From assembly GCF_001513675.1 (NCBI RefSeq), contig NZ_CP013859.1, positions 3,163,081-3,227,080 on the forward strand: a stretch of 64,000 nucleotides of DNA, in the 5' to 3' direction. The DNA is from Microbacterium sp. XT11 (GTDB taxonomy: Bacteria; Actinomycetota; Actinomycetes; Actinomycetales; Microbacteriaceae). The notes below the pieces were generated by a model. The model had not been told where the DNA came from and searched no databases. It saw only the letters and a list, made by a program, of their open reading frames with translations. Position numbers and translations under genes: made by a program. Of this stretch, positions 57,109 through 63,612 are shown piece by piece (within the stretch, counting starts at the first letter, position 1; each line of letters opens with the position of its first letter).

Positions 57109-57794
57109 CCCCGTCTCGCATCAACCCCGACTCTCGCGCGGTCCTCGTCGTCGCCACGGTCGCGACGGCGGCCCTCGCCCTCGTCTCCTTCCTCCTGAGC
57201 TTCAACGGCCTCGCGGATGCCGCCGCCTGGGCCAACGTCCCCGGCTGGCTCGCCTGGGCTATCCCGGCATACGTCGACGGGGCGATCCTCGTTTACACGC
57301 TCGCGGCCCTCGTCTTCCGAGCTCGCGGCGAGTCGGCCCGCCTGGAGTGGGCCGCGCTGGGCGTCTTCGCGGCGCTCTCCGTCGCCGCCAATGGCGTCCA
57401 CGCCTGGGAGACGGCCCCGGCAGGGCTCCGCGTCACCCTCGGCGTCCTCCTGGCCGCCCTCGCGCCGGTCTCCGTCGTCCTGACGACGCACACCATCGCG
57501 CGCCTCATCGTCGCCCCTCCGGCCGCCGAGGGGGTCGCCGAGGAGGTCGCCGAGGAGGTCGCCGAGGAGACCGCCGAGACGAGCCCGCGGACGGCCCAGG
57601 AGGCCCCGCGCGAGTACCCGGAGCCGCTCAAGCTCGCCGAGCTCCCCACCTCCGTCGACGCCCGCAACGCGGCGATCCGGCGACTCGACGCCGAGGGCAA
57701 GAGCCTCCGCGCCATCGCCGCCGAGGTCGGCGTCTCCAAGTCCACCGTCTCCCGCATCCTCAACCGCCACCCCGACGACGAAGCGGCGGCCTGA
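57105..57794 (+). CDS. DUF2637 membrane protein with C-terminal HTH
   Basis: 229 aa, ATGA overlap. Four membrane helices of DUF2637 type (FLLSFNGLADAAAWANVPGW, WAIPAYVDGAILVYTLAALV), an acidic linker with EEVAEEVAEE repeats, and a resolvase/Trp-repressor-like HTH (KSLRAIAAEVGVSKSTVSRI). Such proteins occur in actinobacterial plasmids and phages. A membrane-bound DNA-binding protein may serve immunity, replication or segregation. Confidence 0.8.
   Translation: MTPSRINPDSRAVLVVATVATAALALVSFLLSFNGLADAAAWANVPGWLAWAIPAYVDGAILVYTLAALVFRARGESARLEWAALGVFAALSVAANGVHAWETAPAGLRVTLGVLLAALAPVSVVLTTHTIARLIVAPPAAEGVAEEVAEEVAEETAETSPRTAQEAPREYPEPLKLAELPTSVDARNAAIRRLDAEGKSLRAIAAEVGVSKSTVSRILNRHPDDEAAA
57291..57298 (-). 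promoter_or_regulatory. Dispersed operator-like site in DUF2637 gene
   Basis: Exact CGTTTACACG, coding V-Y-T. Confidence 0.55.
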
Positions 57795-57834
57795 GAGTCG
57801 ATAGGCTGAAATGTTCGACCCAGAAAGGAACCGC

Positions 57835-58377
57835 ATGAAGCGCAAGCCTCTCGTCATCACGCTCTCCGTCGTCGGCGCGCTCGCCCTCATCGGCATCGTC
57901 GGCAACGCCCTCGGGCTCGGCGGCGGAGCGGACGCAGAAGCCGCCCCGACGGCCCAGCCCACGACCATCGCGACCGGGCCCACGACGAAGACGTCCGCCC
58001 CTCCCGCGGCCGAGGAAGAGCCGGAGCCCACCCGGTGCCTCGCCGTCGCCGAGAGCGCCAAGGCGGCAATCTCCGAGGGCCTCCAGGGCGGCATCACGCT
58101 CGACTCCTGGGCGGCCGTGCGCTCCGAGGATCGCGAGGCCGTCTGGTTTGTCTCCGCCAAGGGCTCGGGCGGCTTCCTCCAGGACGGCGATGTCCTGACC
58201 TTCGCGACCGGCTACGACCCGACCATCGAAGGCGGCGCGCTCGGCCTCACCGTGTCCGCCGACGGCTTCGCCCAGCAGGCCACCACTTGGCCTTACGGCC
58301 CGGACTCGGCCCTCGGCGTCTCCTTCGTCGAGGACGGCGGCCCCGAGTCCCGCGAGTGCGCGGCCGAGGGCTTCTGA
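57835..58377 (+). CDS. Secreted or membrane-anchored phage protein
   Basis: 180 aa from the ATG at 57835 (AGAAAGGA ribosome site). N-terminal signal-anchor helix (PLVITLSVVGALALIGIVGN), a Thr/Pro/Ala linker, and a C-terminal domain with two cysteines (TRCLAV, RECAAEGF). Faces outside; may be a superinfection-exclusion or host-surface protein, by inference. Confidence 0.72.
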   Translation: MKRKPLVITLSVVGALALIGIVGNALGLGGGADAEAAPTAQPTTIATGPTTKTSAPPAAEEEPEPTRCLAVAESAKAAISEGLQGGITLDSWAAVRSEDREAVWFVSAKGSGGFLQDGDVLTFATGYDPTIEGGALGLTVSADGFAQQATTWPYGPDSALGVSFVEDGGPESRECAAEGF

Positions 58378-58393
58378 CCCTCCCCCTCTGACG

Positions 58394-58423
58394 GCCCCCG
58401 TTCGCTCCGGCGCGCGGGGGCTT
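58394..58423 (+). terminator. Intrinsic terminator
   Basis: GCCCCCG/CGGGGGC stem followed by TTCG. Confidence 0.65.
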
Positions 58424-58445
58424 CGTCGTCCCTCGCCATGCCCAC

Positions 58446-58490
58446 GCAAACCGACTTGCGCGCGGCCGTTTACGTGGCTACACTGGAGCC
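58446..58490 (+). promoter_or_regulatory. GTAAAC-family promoter, leaderless start
   Basis: GCAAAC (58446) and GTTTAC (58468), 22 bp apart; -35 TTGCGC at 58456, 17-nt spacer, -10 TACACT at 58479-58484, ATG at 58491. Confidence 0.78.
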
Positions 58491-58754
58491 ATGACCGATC
58501 ACCGCATCAGCAAGAAGGACTTGCTCGACATTCGCTTCTCCCGCCACGCTCGCGAGGTCATGGCCCGCCGCGACATCTCCGAGGTCGAGGTCGCCCGCAC
58601 CCTCGTCCGCGGCTCCTCGCACCCCCACCAGGGTCTCCGCCGCTACGTGCTCGGCGACCTGTGCGTCGTCTTCGATCCCGAGTCGCGCGTCATCGTCACC
58701 GTGCTCCTCTTCTCGCAGGAGCAGTGGACGGACGAGGACGCCCGCAACCGCTGA
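58491..58754 (+). CDS. DUF4258-like protein
   Basis: 87 aa. IRFSRHAREVMARRDISEVE and LCVVFDPESRVIVTVLLFSQ match DUF4258, a small fold related to RelE-type toxins. No antitoxin gene is adjacent, so a toxin role is open. Likely leaderless and repressor-controlled. Confidence 0.72.
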   Translation: MTDHRISKKDLLDIRFSRHAREVMARRDISEVEVARTLVRGSSHPHQGLRRYVLGDLCVVFDPESRVIVTVLLFSQEQWTDEDARNR

Positions 58755-58761
58755 CTTCCCC

Positions 58762-58789
58762 GGGAGGGGCCCCGCTGGGGGCCTCTCCC
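58762..58789 (+). terminator. Intrinsic terminator
   Basis: GGGAGGGGCCCC paired with GGGGCCTCTCCC. Confidence 0.7.
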
Positions 58790-58833
58790 CTGTATCCTGT
58801 AACGTTCGCCACACCGACGAGAGCGAGAACAGC

Positions 58834-59031
58834 ATGACCGCAACGAAGACCCCTGACGACCTCGCCGACGCGACCTTCTCCCCCGAGACGGTCGACTACG
58901 CCGCCGTCGCCGCCGCACGCCTCTACCCCGTCGAGCTCGTCGAGGGCGTCGACGTCAACGCCCAGGCCCGAGCGGCCTACGCGCGCGGATTCGACGACGG
59001 TCTCCACGTCGCCGAGGGAGGGGCGGAATGA
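58834..59031 (+). CDS. Small hypothetical phage protein
   Basis: 65 aa. PETVDYAAVAAARLYPVELV and AQARAAYARGFDDGLHVAEG, helical. No family recognised. Confidence 0.62.
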   Translation: MTATKTPDDLADATFSPETVDYAAVAAARLYPVELVEGVDVNAQARAAYARGFDDGLHVAEGGAE

Positions 59032-59216
59032 CCACCCGCGAGCCGAGCGCGGGAGGCCTCGCCGCCGCTCGCCGCCTCGCGGGCTGGGAGCTCGGCGACC
59101 CCTCCTGGGCCAACGCCATCATCAGCGCCTATCTCAACCCCGAAACGGCGCACGCGCGCATGGACGAGGACGAAGTCCCCGCCCGCACTGGCACGTTCTC
59201 GCGCAACCTCTCATGA
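59028..59216 (+). CDS. Small hypothetical phage protein
   Basis: 62 aa, ATGA overlap. GGLAAARRLAGWELGDPSWA and SAYLNPETAHARMDEDEVPA. No family recognised. Confidence 0.6.
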   Translation: MTTREPSAGGLAAARRLAGWELGDPSWANAIISAYLNPETAHARMDEDEVPARTGTFSRNLS

Positions 59217-59255
59217 GCGCCAGTAGCGCCGCGACGCCCTGACCTCGCCACGACT

Positions 59256-59290
59256 AGCCCCCGTTCCGGATCGCCCGGGCGGGGGCTTCG
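59256..59290 (+). terminator. Intrinsic terminator
   Basis: AGCCCCCG/CGGGGGCT stem followed by TCG. Confidence 0.7.
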
Positions 59291-59312
59291 TCGTATAGGC
59301 GACACGCTCCGC

Positions 59313-59357
59313 GTAAACCGACTTGCGCGAGTACGTTTACACGGCTACACTGGAAGC
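59313..59357 (+). promoter_or_regulatory. GTAAAC-family promoter, leaderless start
   Basis: GTAAAC (59313) and GTTTACACG (59335), 22 bp apart; -35 TTGCGC at 59323, 17-nt spacer, -10 TACACT at 59346-59351, ATG at 59358. Confidence 0.82.
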
Positions 59358-59513
59358 ATGAACACCAGCACCGCCGAAGACCTCCGCATCGCCCTCGCCC
59401 AGGCCAACGCGAACATCGAGAAGGCGACCCGCCTCGGCCTCAAGAAGATGGCCCAGGACATCCGCCGCGAGCGTCGGCGGATCATCGAGAAGCTCGAAAC
59501 ACTCGACGCCTGA
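59358..59513 (+). CDS. Small coiled-coil phage protein
   Basis: 51 aa, one long basic amphipathic helix (EDLRIALAQANANIEKATRL, MAQDIRRERRRIIEKLETLD). Likely leaderless. No family recognised. Confidence 0.62.
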   Translation: MNTSTAEDLRIALAQANANIEKATRLGLKKMAQDIRRERRRIIEKLETLDA

Positions 59514-59522
59514 CCACTCCCC

Positions 59523-59549
59523 GAGGGGGCCGGAAGGCCCGGCCCCCTC
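59523..59549 (+). terminator. Intrinsic terminator
   Basis: GAGGGGGCCGG/CCGGCCCCCTC stem. Confidence 0.72.
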
Positions 59550-59569
59550 CTGACCCGAAAGGGGGCCCC

Positions 59570-59824
59570 ATGGCTCGCAACCTCCCCACCGACGTCACCC
59601 CCGCCAACTGGCGCGAGGTCCGCGAGGCCTGGGCCGTCGCGTGCGACCGCGCCGAGGCTCCCGGCATCGCCGACAGCTTCCGCTTCATCGGCATCGCCGA
59701 GCGCTACGGTCACGCCATCGACGAGGCCTTCTGTGCCGATGTCGTCGCGGCGCAGATCGTCGACGCCATGCGCGCCGAGCACGTCCTCGGTATCGAGCTC
59801 GTCGGCGATGAGGCGACCGCCTAG
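59570..59824 (+). CDS. Hypothetical phage protein
   Basis: 84 aa, CGAAAGGG ribosome site. WREVREAWAVACDRAEAPGI and a helical C-terminus. No family recognised. Confidence 0.62.
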   Translation: MARNLPTDVTPANWREVREAWAVACDRAEAPGIADSFRFIGIAERYGHAIDEAFCADVVAAQIVDAMRAEHVLGIELVGDEATA

Positions 59825-59855
59825 CCTCACCTCGCGCGAGTCGGTCCCCGCTCAC

Positions 59856-59944
59856 GTAAACCGACTTGCGCGAACCCGTTTACACGCCCTATACTGAAGA
59901 CATCGCCGGAAGGTCCGGCCCCTGACCCCGAGGAGGTCTCGCCC
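59856..59944 (+). promoter_or_regulatory. GTAAAC-family promoter with structured leader
   Basis: GTAAAC (59856) and GTTTACACG (59878), 22 bp apart; -35 TTGCGC at 59866, 18-nt spacer, -10 TATACT at 59890-59895. The ~50-nt leader has a GCCGG/CCGGC hairpin and a GAGGAGG ribosome site. Confidence 0.8.
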
Positions 59945-60124
59945 GTGAAGCTCCACTACTCCGCCAGCGCCAAGCCCGGCACGACCTGGAGGGATGCCTC
60001 CGGCGTCCAGGAGGCCGCGTGCGGTCAGCGCGCCACGGGCCGCCACTCCGGCGCGGTCCTCGTCGCCACCTCGCTCCCAGAGGCCGTGACGTGCGCCAAG
60101 TGCAAGGCGCTCCTCGTCTCCTGA
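59945..60124 (+). CDS. Small zinc-finger-like phage protein
   Basis: 59 aa, GTG start. One Cys (EAACGQRATGRH) and a C-terminal CAKC pair suggest a small treble-clef or knuckle. No family recognised. Confidence 0.62.
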   Translation: MKLHYSASAKPGTTWRDASGVQEAACGQRATGRHSGAVLVATSLPEAVTCAKCKALLVS

Positions 60125-60131
60125 CCACCTC

Positions 60132-60155
60132 GGGAGGGGCCCTCGGGCCTCTCCC
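60132..60155 (+). terminator. Intrinsic terminator
   Basis: GGGAGGGGCCC paired with GGGCCTCTCCC. Confidence 0.65.
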
Positions 60156-60177
60156 CCGACCTCTCGAAAGGAGCCCC

Positions 60178-60483
60178 ATGGCCCCCCTCCACTTCACGAC
60201 CGACAGCTTCGTCGTCGCGGCTCACTCCTACCTCATCCCCGACGACGTCGCCCCGTCCGACTCGGCGCTCGACTACGCCGGAGCCTTCGCGCTCTGGCTT
60301 CGAGAGACATACACCTCGCCCCGCCACGTCGCCGACTGGGCCGAGGCCGTCCGAGCCTTCGAGCGCGATGGCGGCGTCGACGGCTGGCGCGAGACGACCG
60401 ACGCCCGGCGTGAGGAGCGGCTCCGGCGCGAGGCTCAGCGCGCCTCCGGCGTCTTCTGGCAACCAGGGGCCCGCGCCGCCTGA
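60178..60483 (+). CDS. Last phage gene, hypothetical
   Basis: 101 aa, GAAAGGAGC ribosome site. YAGAFALWLRETYTSPRHVA and a basic helical end. No family recognised. The gene ends 77 nt before attR; a GCGGCC/GGCCGC hairpin at 60481-60509 may terminate its transcript and shield host DNA. Confidence 0.65.
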   Translation: MAPLHFTTDSFVVAAHSYLIPDDVAPSDSALDYAGAFALWLRETYTSPRHVADWAEAVRAFERDGGVDGWRETTDARREERLRREAQRASGVFWQPGARAA

Positions 60484-60524
60484 GCGGCCCCCTCGGCCCT
60501 CTTTGGCCGCCCCACGACTGGTCG

Positions 60525-60812
60525 CTACGCTATTCTCCAAGCCCGGTACATGGAACGAATCTCCTCGATCTCGGGATCGTCGAGCAGGGGTTGCAGCACT
60601 CCGAACCCGCTGACCGAGGCGAGCACGTCGCGCACCCACCCTTCTTCGTCGTCGATGGTCGCTTCGCCGCGCGACAGGGCGGCATCGTTGTGCCTGCGCA
60701 CCTCAGAAACGGCTACGGCTCCGGCAGCGGCGGCATCGACAGACGGATCGATCCCCTCGATACGCAACCGCCGTCGCACGCGCTCCGCGACTACGGCAGA
60801 TGGATGGCTCAC
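60525..60812 (-). pseudogene. cpaF: CpaF/TadA pilus ATPase, N-terminal part, cut off by prophage
   Basis: 84 host codons from the ATG at 60812 to the core, then ten phage-derived codons (RSMYRAWRIA) and a stop at 60525. It reads LASVSGFGVLQPLLDDPEIE, the usual CpaF N-terminal domain end. The matching C-terminal part is 44.7 kb away at 14940. The fragment lacks all nucleotide-binding motifs and should be inactive. Confidence 0.9.
60561..60567 (+). repeat. attR core
   Basis: CTCCTCG, identical to attL. The phage side reads CCCGGTACATGGAACGAAT before it. Confidence 0.88.
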
Positions 60813-60881
60813 TCGTGAATCTTCGCAAGAATCGCCCGACGGCCTCGCAAGTTATCCACAGGCGGCACTAGCCTGGCGCAG

Positions 60882-61751
60882 GTGACAGGAAGATTCAGCG
60901 TCTCCGTGGACAGAGACAGCGTCGCCATGGGCGACGATGCGGTGTCCCACGCCTTCGAGCTGCGCGCGCCCGCAGGAATCACCATCGCGGCGCTCCTCGG
61001 CCGTGCGGCACCGGAGATCCGCGCATCCGGCTGGTCGTGGGTCGTCGTGGTCGATGGCCGGGTGGCGGCCGTGTGGTCAGTCGACCACGGCGTGCAGCTC
61101 CTGATCCCGGACAGGAACCTGACGGCCGAGACGATTCCGCGGACCATCCACTTCCGCTACTTCGTGCAGATCGACCCCGAGTGGCTGCACCGGCGGCTCG
61201 CCGAGGGCGCTCCCGCCGACAGGAGCGCCCTCGAGCTCGAGTACCGCCCCATCGCCCAGTCAGCCGCGGAGGCCGAGAACAGGCGCCGCGAGCGCGAGAT
61301 CGCCGACCGCCTGCTCACGCCCGAGTGCATGAGAGCTTTGGTGGCCGTCGGCGCGGAGATCGACCTGCACAACGACCGACTGCTGCGTTTCGACCTTCAC
61401 GGCGAGCGCTGGTGGGCCTCCCGCGCCGACACGATGCTCTCGATCCGCCACGGCGACGGCGGCGAGGGCGCCTCCATCCGCCCTGCCGCCTTCGCCGAGG
61501 CGTGGCTGGTCGCCGCCACGTCCGCGGCCTCGAGGTCAGCCGCAGGCGAGGTGCGATTCCCTCCCTACGCGCCGTTCCCCGCGCCGGAACTCCGGCCGAT
61601 GGGCGAGTGGCCGCCCGGCGTGCGGCGCTGGACGACGCAGGGCGAACCCGTCGCCCAGCTGGCCGGCCAGGACGCCGTCGACGCCTTCCAGCTGGCCTAC
61701 GGTCGCACGATCGCCGAGATCGTCGCCCTGATGGGGCCGGTTGCAGGCTGA
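60882..61751 (+). CDS. Hypothetical host protein
   Basis: 289 aa from a GTG 6 nt after a TAGCCT hexamer (probably leaderless). N-terminal half resembles a small alpha/beta module (GWSWVVVVDGRVAAVWSVDH); the rest is mixed. No family recognised. It is divergent from cpaF and may be unrelated to pili. Confidence 0.7.
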   Translation: MTGRFSVSVDRDSVAMGDDAVSHAFELRAPAGITIAALLGRAAPEIRASGWSWVVVVDGRVAAVWSVDHGVQLLIPDRNLTAETIPRTIHFRYFVQIDPEWLHRRLAEGAPADRSALELEYRPIAQSAAEAENRRREREIADRLLTPECMRALVAVGAEIDLHNDRLLRFDLHGERWWASRADTMLSIRHGDGGEGASIRPAAFAEAWLVAATSAASRSAAGEVRFPPYAPFPAPELRPMGEWPPGVRRWTTQGEPVAQLAGQDAVDAFQLAYGRTIAEIVALMGPVAG

Positions 61752-61797
61752 TCCCCAGGAAGCAGCCGCATTCCGGTCAGTAGACTGAAGCCACCGC

Positions 61798-61879
61798 GCG
61801 GGAGTGGTGGAATTGGCAGACACGCAGGATTTAGGTTCCTGTGCCCCAGGGCGTGTGGGTTCAAGTCCCACCTTCCGCA
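61798..61879 (+). tRNA. tRNA-Leu(UAG)
   Basis: Acceptor GCGGGAG/CTTCCGC, anticodon stem CAGGA/TCCTG with loop TTTAGGT (anticodon TAG), variable arm of class II length and T arm GTGGG-TTCAAGT-CCCAC. Discriminator A; CCA is not encoded. Reads CUA and other CUN leucine codons. Confidence 0.93.
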
Positions 61880-61940
61880 CGCGAGGCGCCTGCATCCTCA
61901 TCCGCGACCGCCGACCACTCACGACCGACGGGAATCATCA

Positions 61941-62693
61941 GTGATCGAGACCATGCTGCACGCGCCGACCGCGTTCCTGCCCGACTGGCTCAGCCCTGCG
62001 AACATCATCGACTGGGCGGGCCCCTGGGCGCTGCTGGTCGTGTGCTTCATCATCTTCGCCGAGACGGGGCTGCTCGTCGGCTTCCTCCTCCCCGGCGACA
62101 CCCTCCTCATCATCTCGGGCCTGCTCACGCACACCAGCGACGTGTTCGGGGTGAACATCTGGATCGTGTCGCTGCTGATCGCGCTGTCGGCGTTCGTCGG
62201 CGGCGAGGTGGGCTACCTCATCGGCCACAAGGGCGGACCGGCGGTGTTCGAGCGCAAGGAATCGGGCCTGTTCAGCCGGAAGAACGTCGAGCGCACCAAT
62301 GCGTTCTTCGAGCGTTTCGGCGGTCTCACCGTGATCCTTGCCCGCTTCGTGCCGATCGTGCGCACCTTCGCGCCGGTCGCGGCGGGCGTCGGGCACATGC
62401 CGTGGCGCCGCTACACGCTCTACAACTTCATCGGCGCCATGATCTGGGGCTTCGGCCTCACGATGGTCGGCTACCTGATCGCCTTCATCCCCTGGATCCG
62501 CGAGCTCGTCGTCGAGTACATCGACCTCATCCTGCTCGCCGCCGTCGCGGGTACGGCTCTCGTCACCCTCTGGCACTACCTGTCCGAGCGGCACAAGGCC
62601 AAGAAGGCCGCAGCCGCCGGCGAGGACGTCGTCACGGATGCCGCCGAGGCCAGGTCGCTCGCGCTCGATCTCGACGGCGACGACAAGAACTGA
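61941..62693 (+). CDS. DedA family membrane protein
   Basis: 250 aa, GTG start. FAETGLLVGFLLPGDTLLII, GEVGYLIGHKGG, FFERFGGLTVILARFVPIVR and AGVGHMPWRRYTLYNFIGAM are DedA signatures. Members are linked to undecaprenyl-phosphate or lipid recycling and membrane homeostasis. Four to six membrane segments. Confidence 0.92.
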   Translation: MIETMLHAPTAFLPDWLSPANIIDWAGPWALLVVCFIIFAETGLLVGFLLPGDTLLIISGLLTHTSDVFGVNIWIVSLLIALSAFVGGEVGYLIGHKGGPAVFERKESGLFSRKNVERTNAFFERFGGLTVILARFVPIVRTFAPVAAGVGHMPWRRYTLYNFIGAMIWGFGLTMVGYLIAFIPWIRELVVEYIDLILLAAVAGTALVTLWHYLSERHKAKKAAAAGEDVVTDAAEARSLALDLDGDDKN

Positions 62694-62696
62694 GAC

Positions 62697-63554
62697 TCAG
62701 CCCGCCTTCTTCTTGCGCGTGCTCTTCTTGGGCTTGTCGTCGGTCTCGCCCTCGTCTCCTCCGGTGCGCGCCGCCTTCGATCGGGCGACGCTGGCGCGCA
62801 GGGCCTCCATGAGGTCGATGACCTCGCCGCCCTTCGCGCCCTCCTCCTCGCCGAAGGTCTCGGCGACGTCGAACGTGTCCCCCGCCTCGATCTTGGCGTC
62901 GATGAGGGTGCGGAGCTCCTTCTGGTACTCGTCGACGTATTCGTCCGGGTCGAAGTCGCTGGAGTAGCTCTCGACGAGGGAGGCGGACAGCTCCAGCTCC
63001 TTCTTCGAGATCTTCACCTCCTCGTCGAGCACCTGGAAGTCGGCCTGGCGGACCTCGTCGGCCCACAGCAGCGTCTGCAGCACGAGCACGTCACCGCGCA
63101 CGCGGAGCGCGGCCAGCCGCGTCTTCTGCCGCAGCGTGAAACGCACGATGGCCGTCCGGTCCGTCTGCTCGAGCGTCTTGCGCAGCAGCACGTAGGCCTT
63201 CGGGGACTTCGAGTCGGGCTCGAGGTAGTACGCCTTGTCCAGGGTGAGCAGGTCGACCTGTTCGGTCGGGACGAACTCCACGACGTCGATCTCACGGCTC
63301 TTCTCCGCCGGCAGCGACGCGAGGTCCTCTTTCGTGAGCACGACCGTCTGCCCGTCGTCGACGTACGCCCTGTCGATGTCGGCGTACGCCACCGTCTCTC
63401 CGCACACCTCGCACGTGCGCTGGTACCGGATGCGCCCGCCGTCGCGGTCGTGCACCTGGTGCAGGGGCACGTCATGGTCCTCGGTGGCGGAGTACACCTT
63501 CACCGGCACGTTCACGAGACCGAAGGTCAGCGCGCCCTTCCAGATCGTCCTCAT
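62697..63554 (-). CDS. ku: Ku, non-homologous end-joining protein
   Basis: 285 aa from the ATG at 63554. RTIWKGALTFGLVNVPVKVY is the classical bacterial Ku start, with CEVCGETV and the core beta-barrel following; the Lys-rich tail binds DNA. Binds broken ends as a dimer and recruits LigD, which is encoded divergently next door. Confidence 0.95.
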   Translation of the reverse strand: MRTIWKGALTFGLVNVPVKVYSATEDHDVPLHQVHDRDGGRIRYQRTCEVCGETVAYADIDRAYVDDGQTVVLTKEDLASLPAEKSREIDVVEFVPTEQVDLLTLDKAYYLEPDSKSPKAYVLLRKTLEQTDRTAIVRFTLRQKTRLAALRVRGDVLVLQTLLWADEVRQADFQVLDEEVKISKKELELSASLVESYSSDFDPDEYVDEYQKELRTLIDAKIEAGDTFDVAETFGEEEGAKGGEVIDLMEALRASVARSKAARTGGDEGETDDKPKKSTRKKKAG

Positions 63555-63612
63555 CACACCAGTAGACACCAGTCACAGCCGTCACGACCAGCCCCTTGAC
63601 TACGCTGGCGTC

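Larger units (their letters stand above)
15882..60567 (+). mobile_element. Complete-looking siphoviral prophage integrated in cpaF
   Basis: About 44.7 kb between two copies of the 7-bp core CTCCTCG. It contains integrase, candidate excision factor, terminase, full head and tail set, lysis cassette and replication genes, all transcribed rightward. No obvious frameshift or deletion is seen in essential genes, so it is probably inducible. Its base composition is close to the host but codon use is more strongly C-ending (GCC, CTC, GAC). Confidence 0.95.

Noticed and set aside
57535..57580. Short direct repeats GAGGTCGCCGAG as iterons
   Set aside because: They code the EEVAEE linker in frame and are better explained as a protein repeat.
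60852..60860. DnaA box TTATCCACA between cpaF and the next gene
   Set aside because: A single perfect box without neighbours or AT-rich stretch is not an origin; it may be chance or gene regulation.
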